Assembly (NCBI GenBank): GCA_018660965.1
Contig: JABJJH010000094.1
Location: 1 to 19,183, forward strand
DNA length: 19,183 bases
From: Rhodospirillaceae bacterium
GTDB lineage: Bacteria; Pseudomonadota; Alphaproteobacteria; UBA8366; GCA-2717185
Direction: 5' to 3'
Positions 8,220 to 15,479 of this stretch are shown here, in pieces (position 1 is the stretch's first letter; each line of letters opens with the position of its first letter). The notes under the pieces were generated by a model. It saw nothing but the letters and a program-made list of their open reading frames with translations. It ran no database searches and was not told where the DNA came from. The position numbers were made by a program, and so were the translations under genes.

Positions 8220-8978
8220 GCCTGGGATTTCGGCGCGGGTCTCCGCCGGGTCGATCCGTGTAGCGTTGCTCCACGGTTCGCAATTGTCGCGCAATTCCCG
8301 ATGTAGTCTTTCAAGCCGTGCGTCCAGAACGGTCCCGATCTTTTCAACCGGGTCGGCGTCCGGCGTCACCCACCAAACCGGATGGGTCAGCAATTGCATC
8401 GCTTTATGGGCGTCAAAGGCGGCATGATCGCAAGGATGCCCATGGCCCCAGCCGCCTCTGGAATCCGAACAATAGGCCATATCGCTATAAAACACCGGAT
8501 CGTAGACGTGCAAACGCCCGGCAAAGCGCCCCGGAAGACCGAGCAAGGATCGAACGGGTCGGTGGAAACTAATGTCGCCAACCGCTTCTTCCAAAGCCGT
8601 TTCTAATATTGCGCATTCACGTTCGGCGGCGGCTTCGAAGATATCGCGGTCATCGTCATATAGACTGGCGTCGAAGTGCAGCCCGATCCGATGGCCACAA
8701 GCCCGAATAGCGCGCATAGCGTCCATACCGTCACGGGACAGAGGATTGTACATTTCCGTGCGCAGCAGCACGAAGTATGTAGATGAAACCCCAATATTCG
8801 CTTCGAGTTTCGCCAACTGAACCGCCGCCTGAAGGCTTTGATCGACATCGTGTCGCAAGATCAGATGCGGTTTTTCCTGCTCGACATCGTCGAAATTCCG
8901 AACCTCATATCCCGTGTCGAGAAACGACCCGATGAGGCGCCGGTACCCATCCGGGGAGAAATCCGCTGCGGTCGTCAT
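8205..8978 (-). CDS. NodB-like polysaccharide deacetylase family protein
   Basis: A 257-residue protein with the look of a CE4/NodB-like barrel. LRHDVDQS (residues 41-48) matches the metal-binding DVD motif of this subgroup, RIGLHFD (97-103, His101) matches the second strand, and FHRP (138-141), YCSDSRGGW (169-177) and LLTHPVWW (196-203) are later conserved strands. It probably acts on a sugar, removing an N- or O-acyl group, but the substrate is unknown. There is no signal peptide or membrane segment, so it would act in the cytoplasm on a precursor. The ATG at 8978 overlaps the stop of the glycosyltransferase gene by 4 bases (ATGA), which fixes the start and couples translation. It is the last gene of the glycan module. 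Catalysis is not proven: NodB homologues of this subgroup can be non-canonical. Confidence 0.78.
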   Translation of the reverse strand: MTTAADFSPDGYRRLIGSFLDTGYEVRNFDDVEQEKPHLILRHDVDQSLQAAVQLAKLEANIGVSSTYFVLLRTEMYNPLSRDGMDAMRAIRACGHRIGLHFDASLYDDDRDIFEAAAERECAILETALEEAVGDISFHRPVRSLLGLPGRFAGRLHVYDPVFYSDMAYCSDSRGGWGHGHPCDHAAFDAHKAMQLLTHPVWWVTPDADPVEKIGTVLDARLERLHRELRDNCEPWSNATRIDPAETRAEIPGRIRR

Positions 8979-10162
8979 GACGTCTCCGCAACCCGCCGCC
9001 AGATCGCCTCGAGCTTTTCGGATTGAGTGGGTCCATCGCAGTATTCAGCGACTCGGTCCTTGGCTAGGGAAGCCATGCGTTCGGTTTCCTTTTCGTTATC
9101 AGCCAATTGGGCCATGGCGTCGACAAGAGCGCCAACATCCCAATGCGGTTGCAATATGCCTGTCGCGCCGGTTTCGACAAAGCGGTCATAGCGGCCAACG
9201 CTGATAACCGGTTTCCCGGCGGCCATGGCCTCCAGAATATCACGGCCCCAGGGGTTCGCCTCCCGCGTTGGTTTTATCACGGCGTCGACGGCGGCCAAAA
9301 TTCTTTCCGGCTCTGACACATGCCCGGTGAAGGTGAACATGTCGGCGACACCGCATTGCCGCGCATATTCATCAAGTCCGCCGCCTTGCCGCGCAATACG
9401 CCCCAGCAACCCCGGCAGGGAGCGGGTGAGGTTAACATTTCCCGCGACGACGAAACCAATATCGTCCCGCCCAGCCTTCTTCAGCAGCACGGCGAGGTCG
9501 ATAAGACGGTCCGTGCCGCGAAGCCAAGCATAATTGGACAGACACCCGACCAGAAAAGATTTGCGGTGAGCAAAGGAGTCATCCAGTTCCCAAGGAAGCG
9601 TACCGAGCGGCGACGGTTCGACGATGTTATGGAGAATATCGCCGTCAACCGGGAACCCGGCGTTGCGGGACATGGTTTCCCGCTCGTTTTCGGTTATGAA
9701 AATTCTGGCGTCGGTATTTTCGGCGACAATCCGGCTTTGATGTTTCGCGAAGATGTTGCGCCAGATATTCGTGCGGATGTGCATCGCGGCCGGTTTTGGC
9801 TTTCTCCGTTTCATGTCGCGAGCCAGCCAAAACAGGGCTTCGTGATTGAAATGAACCAGATCGACCCCATCCAATGCGTCGTAAAAAGCGTCTCGAAACC
9901 CTTTAGCCATCAACCAATCGACCGCGAATAAACCAAACATGACCACGTTCCGGCTCGTTCGCGGCAACCCCGAAACCTTTGGCATATCGGGATACACGCC
10001 GGACTTGATGCCGGCCTCCTCATAAAGCTGCTGGATCGGACCGTCGCGTTTGCACCAAGCCGACACGTCTATTTTCGACCGATCCAGATGTTTCAGCGAA
10101 AAAAACAAGCTTCGGGACGACCCTCCGAACCCACCTTCGATATCCAAACAAAGTACGCGCAA
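8975..10162 (-). CDS. glycosyltransferase, GT4/GT-B type
   Basis: A 395-residue GT-B fold glycosyltransferase that should add a sugar from a nucleotide-sugar donor during glycan assembly. The N-terminal domain opens with a beta strand and a glycine-rich turn (RVLCLDIEGGFGGSSRSLF), typical of GT4. The C-terminal donor domain has FLVGCLSNYAWLRGTDRLIDL (about 203-223), FVVAGN (237-242) and NPWGRDILEAMAAGKPVIS (303-321). The EX7E motif reads NX7E, with Asn303 in place of the first Glu and Glu311 kept. The start is a TTG at 10162 with AGGTGG at 10172-10177; no in-frame ATG lies between it and the upstream gene, and the TTG puts the first strand at the normal N-terminus. There is no membrane segment. 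The neighbours indicate a surface polysaccharide role; sugar specificity is unknown. Confidence 0.88.
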   Translation of the reverse strand: MRVLCLDIEGGFGGSSRSLFFSLKHLDRSKIDVSAWCKRDGPIQQLYEEAGIKSGVYPDMPKVSGLPRTSRNVVMFGLFAVDWLMAKGFRDAFYDALDGVDLVHFNHEALFWLARDMKRRKPKPAAMHIRTNIWRNIFAKHQSRIVAENTDARIFITENERETMSRNAGFPVDGDILHNIVEPSPLGTLPWELDDSFAHRKSFLVGCLSNYAWLRGTDRLIDLAVLLKKAGRDDIGFVVAGNVNLTRSLPGLLGRIARQGGGLDEYARQCGVADMFTFTGHVSEPERILAAVDAVIKPTREANPWGRDILEAMAAGKPVISVGRYDRFVETGATGILQPHWDVGALVDAMAQLADNEKETERMASLAKDRVAEYCDGPTQSEKLEAIWRRVAETS

Positions 10163-10171
10163 TATTTTCGA

Positions 10172-10177
10172 CCACCT
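10172..10177 (-). promoter_or_regulatory. Shine-Dalgarno site deciding a TTG start
   Basis: AGGTGG on the minus strand lies 9 bases before the TTG at 10162. It supports TTG initiation for the glycosyltransferase gene, which has no suitable ATG nearby. Confidence 0.6.
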
Positions 10178-10186
10178 GTATGGTTT

Positions 10187-10882
10187 TTACGATTTCATAT
10201 GAATCGCGTTTCGGGTTTCATCGATCCCAATATTAAAGATCGAATCGAGTATCGATAAGCCTGCGATGAATTCGGGGCCATTTTGTGGATAGGGATTAGC
10301 GGTAAAATCCGAATACCGGATACCGATCCCAGCGTCCTCGAATAATTTTTCATCCTGATATTTTTTTCCGCCAACGCCGGAAAAATAGGTCCCGCCCTCC
10401 GTCAATCGAGTGACGATGGCGACCAGACGTTCGGAGCCAGTCGCGGGCTCCAGCTTCAAGTCGCTTTCGAGAATGATAGTCGTATCGATATCGAGCATTC
10501 GGCACAGGCTTCGGATCAGCGAAGTGTTCGCTTTTGAAATGTTCTCCGAATCGAGTTCGCCGTACATCGCCTTGACTCCTTGCCAAACCTGCTTGAAAGC
10601 GGCCGCGTTATTGTATGCGTTTTTCAAGCGCCCCATATGTTTTCCCGGCCAGGCGGCGTCAGGCGACAGCACGTCTTTTATGAGCGATTTAGACGAAGCC
10701 GAAACCGGCGCCGTCATCCATTTCGCAAACCCGCTTTCCAGGATACGGCTGCGATTGATATAGCTGTTTTTGCTATATTGCGCGCAGTCGAGCAAAACAA
10801 ATACATCCGAGACCGCGATCTTGTGGAAAAAACCGCTCCAGGGCGCATAGTTCGGTTGGTGTATCGCGACTGTTTTTGTCAT
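10187..10882 (-). CDS. WbqC family protein
   Basis: A 231-residue protein recognised by its N-terminal signature: a beta strand followed by HQPNYAPWSGFFHK (residues 8-21), then LLDCAQYSKNSYINRSRI and a long helical middle part, ending with SGVGGKKYQDEKLFEDAGI and PYPQNGPEFIAGLSILDSIFNIG. These are hallmarks of the WbqC-like family (named from Pseudomonas O-antigen clusters), whose members are usually about 220-240 residues, as here. The biochemical role of the family is not settled, so I give no reaction. It lies 9 bases after the epimerase gene and 24 bases before the glycosyltransferase gene, so it belongs to the same operon. Its DNA is markedly more AT-rich than the flanking metabolic genes (one hand-counted line at 10201-10260 gives 25 of 60 GC). 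The ribosome site before ATG 10882 is weak. Confidence 0.9.
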   Translation of the reverse strand: MTKTVAIHQPNYAPWSGFFHKIAVSDVFVLLDCAQYSKNSYINRSRILESGFAKWMTAPVSASSKSLIKDVLSPDAAWPGKHMGRLKNAYNNAAAFKQVWQGVKAMYGELDSENISKANTSLIRSLCRMLDIDTTIILESDLKLEPATGSERLVAIVTRLTEGGTYFSGVGGKKYQDEKLFEDAGIGIRYSDFTANPYPQNGPEFIAGLSILDSIFNIGIDETRNAIHMKS

Positions 10883-10891
10883 TCTCGTGAG

Positions 10892-11806
10892 TTATTTCCG
10901 GTCGTCGTTCAGCTTAACGGCCAGGTCCATTATTTCGTCTTCTATCGACGACGAAACTACGTCGTAGCCGCTTTGGAATTTATCCACGAGCAACACTCTA
11001 TTCCTTTTCCCCGTATCACCAGCGACGATTTTGCTTTTGGAGTTACAAACCCCGATCACGCGCTCGGCCAGATCGGACAGACTTAACGAAACGGGGTTAG
11101 CGACATTATAAATTCCGAAAATGTCGCGGGGTCCGGTTATGGCGGCCTGTTTCAACGCCCCAACGGCGTCATTCATGAACGTTAGGGTGTAAACGCTGTC
11201 CGGTTCCGCGACGTCAATCGGCGCGTTGTTCAGCGCCGATTCGACGAAGTTGAACAATACGCCGCCCTGGCGGGGATACCCATGCAACCCAGCGAAACGA
11301 AGAATCGTCACCGCGAAATGTTGGTGGGCAAGGTTCCGTAGCGCTTGCTCTGTCGTGAGCTTGCTTACGCCATAGGCAATCGTGGGATCGGTTTCGGAAT
11401 GCTCGCTGTATGGTCCGTCTCCCGAATAAACACTGATCGTCGAACAATAGATGAAATGGGTTGTCCGGTTCCGACGCGCCGCCAGGGCGAGATTGGCACT
11501 GGCGATTACGTTGTCCTGGAATAAAGAAGCCGCCGCCCCATCGCCATCTTCCGGCGATATCCGCGCGGCGGCATGGATCACGACGTCGAACGGACCCCGC
11601 TTCATGATCCTGTCGATATGGGTTTGGTTCGACAAATCCCCGGACACATGCTCAATGTTTAGAACCGCGCGCCGACGTTGGCGGCTCGTGGTCGTCAATG
11701 TGAATCCCGGTGCGCAGTCAGAGGAGAACTCTTGAGCTGCGAACTCACGGGCGAACGCATTGCCGAGCAAGCCATGCGCGCCCGTCAAAAGGATTTTCCG
11801 CGCCAT
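10892..11806 (-). CDS. NAD-dependent sugar epimerase/dehydratase (extended SDR)
   Basis: A 304-residue extended short-chain dehydrogenase, likely acting on a nucleotide-sugar. The cofactor site TGAHGLLG gives GxxGxxG at residues 9-15. An Asp in SGDLSN (57) and VVIHAAA (75-81) continue the Rossmann fold. The catalytic set is Ser122 in YCSTISVY with Tyr145 and Lys149 in AYGVSK. FAGLHGYPRQGG and a C-terminal substrate domain follow. The ATG at 11806 overlaps the aminotransferase stop by one base (TGATG), which fixes the start; an upstream in-frame start at 11890 would give a 28-residue tail of no domain character inside the neighbouring gene. The step (4-epimerase, 4-reductase or 4,6-dehydratase) cannot be told from sequence. 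With the aminotransferase it may make an unusual deoxy or amino sugar. Confidence 0.9.
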   Translation of the reverse strand: MARKILLTGAHGLLGNAFAREFAAQEFSSDCAPGFTLTTTSRQRRRAVLNIEHVSGDLSNQTHIDRIMKRGPFDVVIHAAARISPEDGDGAAASLFQDNVIASANLALAARRNRTTHFIYCSTISVYSGDGPYSEHSETDPTIAYGVSKLTTEQALRNLAHQHFAVTILRFAGLHGYPRQGGVLFNFVESALNNAPIDVAEPDSVYTLTFMNDAVGALKQAAITGPRDIFGIYNVANPVSLSLSDLAERVIGVCNSKSKIVAGDTGKRNRVLLVDKFQSGYDVVSSSIEDEIMDLAVKLNDDRK

Positions 11807-12924
11807 CACGAACTTCGAATGATGGTAACCAACGCATCGGAAATTGATTTCACGTCGTCTGTCGTCATGTCCAGATGCAGCGGAAGACACATCGAACGCT
11901 GCAACGCCTGTTCCGTGTTTTTCAATGTGCCGGTATCGAATTCCTGAAATACTGCTTCTTGATGCGTTGGCAGGTAAATCGGCTTCGCCTGAACGGAAAA
12001 TTCCGACGCCAACCTGGATTGAATGACACCGATATCCAGTCCGGAATCGACAAACACCGGATATTGATAATATGCGGGCTTACTTCCACTTGGAATATTC
12101 AAACACCGAACGCCAGGTTGGTTCGCTAACGCGTCGTCATACGCCGCCGCCAACCTGCGCCGGTGAGATACGATATCTCCTGCATTTCTGGTCTGGTGAT
12201 ACGCAACGCAGCATCGAATTTCATCCAGGAACCAATCGTTGCCTAACTTATCGATGTCGCCGGTTTCCTGGTTTTTACCGAACAAGCGCTGTTCCGTCGC
12301 AAATTGCTTCAATTTCTCGTCGGACGTCGTGATAATACCGCCGGTGCCTGACGTTAAAACCTTCGTCGGGAAAAAACTGAAACACCCCGCATCGCCCAAA
12401 CTACCCGCCTTGTGGCCATCTATTTCACCGCCATGCGCGTGGGCAGCGTCTTCCAGCAGGAAAAGATCGTGCTTTTTCGCAAACGCCATAATCTCGCGAT
12501 ACTCGTCGGATATCACACCCGTTAAATGAACCCAGATAACGCCTTTCGTTTTCCCGGTCCGCTTCCGTTCCAAATCTTCCAGATCGAAGGAAAGCGTTTC
12601 CGGATTCATATCGACCAGAACAGGCGTCCCGCCAGCGAAGAGAACGGCGCTGACATCCGTTACGAACGCGCCGCTTGGAACCAGGACTTCATGATCCTTG
12701 GCGCCAAAATATTGCAGGCAAATCGTTAACGCCGTGGTGCAGGTGTTGACGGACACCGCGTGGGGCGTCCCGGCAAGTTCGGCGAACGCCCGTTCGAATT
12801 TATCTTGAAACGGCCCCATCATGAGTTGGCCGGATTCGAGAACGCCATCGATATCCGCGCAAATTTTCTCCCTGAGAGATTTTGAAAAATAAGGGCGGGC
12901 GAGCGGATATTTGAATTTAGCCAT
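11806..12924 (-). CDS. DegT/DnrJ/EryC1/StrS family sugar aminotransferase
   Basis: A 372-residue PLP enzyme of the family that transaminates keto-sugars on nucleotide carriers. Motifs: GPFQDKFERAFAEL (37-50), VNTCTTALTICLQ (59-71), PSGAFVTDVSAVLFAGGTPVLVD (83-105), LLEDAAHAHGG with Asp159 contacting the PLP ring, and FSFFPTKVLTSGTGG with Lys188 as the Schiff-base lysine. Length is normal for the family. It is the first gene of the glycan module and overlaps the epimerase gene by one base. The ATG at 12924 has only an AT-rich GGTTTTAAA in front and no clear Shine-Dalgarno site, which is odd for the lead gene and may mean regulated or weak initiation. The family also includes non-sugar regulators, but the cluster supports an amino-sugar role. 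Confidence 0.93.
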   Translation of the reverse strand: MAKFKYPLARPYFSKSLREKICADIDGVLESGQLMMGPFQDKFERAFAELAGTPHAVSVNTCTTALTICLQYFGAKDHEVLVPSGAFVTDVSAVLFAGGTPVLVDMNPETLSFDLEDLERKRTGKTKGVIWVHLTGVISDEYREIMAFAKKHDLFLLEDAAHAHGGEIDGHKAGSLGDAGCFSFFPTKVLTSGTGGIITTSDEKLKQFATEQRLFGKNQETGDIDKLGNDWFLDEIRCCVAYHQTRNAGDIVSHRRRLAAAYDDALANQPGVRCLNIPSGSKPAYYQYPVFVDSGLDIGVIQSRLASEFSVQAKPIYLPTHQEAVFQEFDTGTLKNTEQALQRSMCLPLHLDMTTDDVKSISDALVTIIRSS

Positions 12925-13027
12925 TTTAAAACCGGTGCAGTTGAAACCTTGGGTTTATTTAACGGGCGCCTCCGGCGAACGGATGGTTCGCACCATCCGC
13001 TTCCTAAAACAAGACCTTTCCCTGCCC
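12925..13027 (-). promoter_or_regulatory. leader of the glycan module / end of the hydroxylase gene
   Basis: A 103-base gap between the molybdenum hydroxylase stop and the aminotransferase start. It must hold either the promoter of the glycan module or only a read-through leader. It contains the hairpins annotated at 12975-12999. I see no convincing -35/-10 pair and no T-run that would make a clear terminator. Confidence 0.35.
12975..12999. repeat. overlapping, mutually exclusive hairpins
   Basis: CGGATGGT (12980-12987) and ACCATCCG (12992-12999) make a perfect 8-bp stem with a TCGC loop. GCGAAC (12975-12980) and GTTCGC (12986-12991) make a second perfect 6-bp stem that uses the same bases, so only one can form at a time. 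A third small stem, CGCC-TCC-GGCG, lies beside them at 12967-12977. Overlapping stems in a leader resemble an attenuator or a bidirectional operator, but no leader peptide or T-run is visible. Confidence 0.45.
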
Positions 13028-15292
13028 CTACCGCTTCGCGTCCAACCCCGCCAGCACCTTCGGCGGCGACATCGGCAAATCATTCAGCCGCAGCCCCATC
13101 GCGCTTTCGATGGCGTTGGCGACAGCCGCCATCGGCGGAGCGATGGGCACTTCACCGACGCCGCGCACGCCATGGGGATGCGCGTCGTTGGGAATTTCGA
13201 TCACGACAGCTTCGATCATCGGCAAGTCCGAAGCGACGGGCATACGATAATCCAGGAAGCCGGGATTCTGCATCTGCCCGTCATCGCCATAGATGTATTC
13301 CTCGTTCAACGCCCAGCCGACGCCTTGCGCCACGCCGCCCTGGATTTGCCCTTCGACATAGCTCGGGTGAATGGCGCGACCGACATCCTGCATCGCCGTA
13401 TAGCGTAGAATTTCGACGCGGCCGGTGTCCGGGTCGACTTCAACATCGCAAATATGCGTGGCGAACGCCGGCGCGGCGCCTTGCGCATTGATCGATATCT
13501 GCCCCGTGATGGGACCGCCGGTCGCCGCCGCCTTGGCCGCGATATCGGCTAGCGACAACGGTTCGAAATCACCTGCGTTCGACCCGGCGGGACGCGCTTC
13601 TCCGTTTTCCCAAACAACCGCGTCAACTTCGATATCCCAGATCTTCGCCGCGCGTTCGCGTAGCGTCTGGATGACCTTTTCCGCCACCTGCGTCACCGCC
13701 ATGCCGGCGGAAAATGTGACGCGGCTGCCGCCGGTCGTCGCGCTGATGCCGATGGCGTTGGTGTCGCCGATCTGCGCGCGCACCAGATGATAATCGATGC
13801 CGAACATTTCGGCGGTGATGTTCACCATGGACGCGCGGCTGCCGCCAATGTCCGGATGGCCGGTAATGACCGTGACCGTGCCGTCTTCGTTGATATGAAT
13901 TTGCGCGCTGGATTCGCCGCCGACGTTGAACCAGAACCCGCTGGCGACGCCCCGGCCCTGGTTCGGACCCAGCGGCGCGCTGTAATGCGGGTGTTTCTGT
14001 GCGGCTTCCAGCGTCTCCACGAATCCGACCTTGCGGAACGTCGGTCCATACGCCGCACGCGTGCCTTCCTTAGCGGCGTTCTGCAGCCGGAATTCCAGCG
14101 GGTCGATGCCCAGTTCACGGGCTAGTTCGTCTATCGTGCTTTCAACCGCAAACGCGGCGATAGGCGATCCCGGCGCACGATACGCGTTGCTCTTGGGCCG
14201 GTTCATCACCACGTCGTAACCGATCGATTGTACATTTCCGATGTCGTATGGCGCGAAAGCGCAGGACGCCGCCGGACGCGCTGGCGCACCCGGAAATGCG
14301 CCCGCCTGAAAGCGAAACGTGGCGGTGGCCGCCGTGATCTTGCCGTCCTTGGTGGCGCCGATTTTCACCGTGTTCGACGAACCCGAGGTCGGCCCCGTCG
14401 CGCGGAACACTTCTTCGCGCGTCATGACCATCTTGACCGGAGACCCCGATTTCCGCGCCATGACCAAGGCCAGCGGCTCCAGGTAAATGATTGTCTTGCC
14501 GCCGAAGCCGCCGCCGATTTCAGCGGGAATGGCGCGAACATCAGCGACGTTCAATCCCGTCATCTTTGCGGTCGCGCTGCGCACCATGAAATGGCCCTGA
14601 CTGCTGCTCCAGATCGTCGCCTGATTATCCTTGGCGACGCTCACCAGACAGGCGTGCGGTTCGATGTAGCCCTGATGCACGGGCTTGGTCTTGTAGCTGC
14701 GTTCGATCACGACATCGGCGGCGGCGAAGCCCGCTTCCAGATCGCCAATTTTGAATTCAAGCCGGCTCGCGACGTTCGATGCGGTTGTCGGCTTCGGGTC
14801 GACCCCGGCGGTGCGCAGGAAGTCGTGCAACACGGGCGCATCCGGCATCATTGCTTCGTCCACGTCGATGACATGGGGAAGCACTTCGTATTCAACCTCG
14901 ATCAGCGCCAAGGCGTCTTCGGCGATCTTGACCGATGTCGCGGCCACGGCGGCGACCGGGTGCCCCGCATACAACACCTTGTCCCGCGCCATGATATTAC
15001 GGCTGACAAATCGCAAGTCCGCAGGGCCGACCATCACCGGCGTGTCCAAGGGGAATTCAACCATGTCGTCGGAACAAATCGCCGCTTTGACGCCTGGCAG
15101 GGCGGCGGCTTTTTTCAGATTGATCGACTTGATCCTGGCGTGGGCGTGCGGGCTGCGCAGCACCTTGCCCCAGAGCATGCCCGGCAGATTGAAGTCAGCC
15201 CCGAACGTCGCGCGCCCGGTCACCTTGTCGGCGCCGTCCGGCCGTATCGTCCGCTCACCAATCCATTTATTGTCCGTGCCGCTGCCATCCAT
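13028..15292 (-). CDS. xanthine dehydrogenase family molybdopterin-binding large subunit
   Basis: A 754-residue molybdenum hydroxylase large subunit (COG1529-like). Order: an N-terminal a/b hammerhead domain (about 20-140, with TGRATFGADFNLPGML and LRSPHAHARI), then the molybdopterin-binding domains with EIGGGFGGK (258-266), AYRAPGSP (370-377) and GVRGVGEVPIAPP near the end with the catalytic Glu714. The AYRAPG loop is unlike the AYRCSFR of form I CO dehydrogenase, so CO oxidation is unlikely. The substrate, perhaps an aldehyde, N-heterocycle or aromatic CoA ester, cannot be told. The family normally needs an FAD subunit and a 2Fe-2S subunit; neither lies in the window and this chain lacks Fe-S motifs, so it is an orphan here. 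The ATG at 15292 has AGGGAG at 15301-15306, 8 bases upstream. Confidence 0.9.
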   Translation of the reverse strand: MDGSGTDNKWIGERTIRPDGADKVTGRATFGADFNLPGMLWGKVLRSPHAHARIKSINLKKAAALPGVKAAICSDDMVEFPLDTPVMVGPADLRFVSRNIMARDKVLYAGHPVAAVAATSVKIAEDALALIEVEYEVLPHVIDVDEAMMPDAPVLHDFLRTAGVDPKPTTASNVASRLEFKIGDLEAGFAAADVVIERSYKTKPVHQGYIEPHACLVSVAKDNQATIWSSSQGHFMVRSATAKMTGLNVADVRAIPAEIGGGFGGKTIIYLEPLALVMARKSGSPVKMVMTREEVFRATGPTSGSSNTVKIGATKDGKITAATATFRFQAGAFPGAPARPAASCAFAPYDIGNVQSIGYDVVMNRPKSNAYRAPGSPIAAFAVESTIDELARELGIDPLEFRLQNAAKEGTRAAYGPTFRKVGFVETLEAAQKHPHYSAPLGPNQGRGVASGFWFNVGGESSAQIHINEDGTVTVITGHPDIGGSRASMVNITAEMFGIDYHLVRAQIGDTNAIGISATTGGSRVTFSAGMAVTQVAEKVIQTLRERAAKIWDIEVDAVVWENGEARPAGSNAGDFEPLSLADIAAKAAATGGPITGQISINAQGAAPAFATHICDVEVDPDTGRVEILRYTAMQDVGRAIHPSYVEGQIQGGVAQGVGWALNEEYIYGDDGQMQNPGFLDYRMPVASDLPMIEAVVIEIPNDAHPHGVRGVGEVPIAPPMAAVANAIESAMGLRLNDLPMSPPKVLAGLDAKR

Positions 15293-15469
15293 GCCGATGT
15301 CTCCCTTTCAGTACGCCGTAGTGTACGGGCGTCGGTATCGTCAAAATTTTACTGATAAACTCCAGACGTCCTGCTTAAGGACGCAAATTCAATAACCAAT
15401 ATAGTATGACTCCCCAGCTAAGGACATGCCCGATTCTCTAGAATTACGGTCTAGAATTACACCCCGGAA
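15293..15469 (-). promoter_or_regulatory. 177-base gap upstream of the molybdenum hydroxylase gene
   Basis: This AT-richer gap separates the phosphatase fusion from the hydroxylase gene on the same strand. It holds the hydroxylase ribosome site (15301-15306), a 6-bp stem CGTCCT-GCTTA-AGGACG at about 15368-15384, and most of a 13-base repeat array at its far end. The stem has no T-run. A promoter for the hydroxylase gene is expected here but I cannot point to a clear -35/-10 pair. Confidence 0.35.
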
Positions 15470-15479
15470 TTACACCAGG
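15441..15479. repeat. three GAATTAC repeats with a 13-base period
   Basis: GAATTAC begins at 15441, 15454 and 15467, exactly 13 bases apart. The first two copies are preceded by TCTA (TCTAGAATTAC), and the second and third continue with ACC. The third copy contains the TAA stop (15470-15472) of the phosphatase fusion gene. It may be a short slippage expansion or a binding array. Confidence 0.55.

Noticed and set aside
11807..11890. Longer N-terminus for the sugar SDR from 11890
   Set aside because: The extra 28 residues are the aminotransferase gene read in another frame; the fold starts at the ATG at 11806.
12975..12999. Intrinsic terminator of the molybdenum hydroxylase gene
   Set aside because: The stem is good but no T-run follows on either strand, so I list it as a hairpin of unknown role.
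13028..15292. CO dehydrogenase large subunit (CoxL)
   Set aside because: The form I active-site loop AYRCSFR is absent; the loop here is AYRAPG and no CoxM or CoxS gene is adjacent.
14228..15355. A 375-codon plus-strand frame opposite the molybdenum hydroxylase gene
   Set aside because: Antisense shadow full of Arg, His and Asp with no fold-like pattern.
15441..15479. CRISPR array or replication iterons
   Set aside because: Only three 7-base cores at 13-base spacing, without spacers, cas genes, a rep gene or DnaA boxes nearby.
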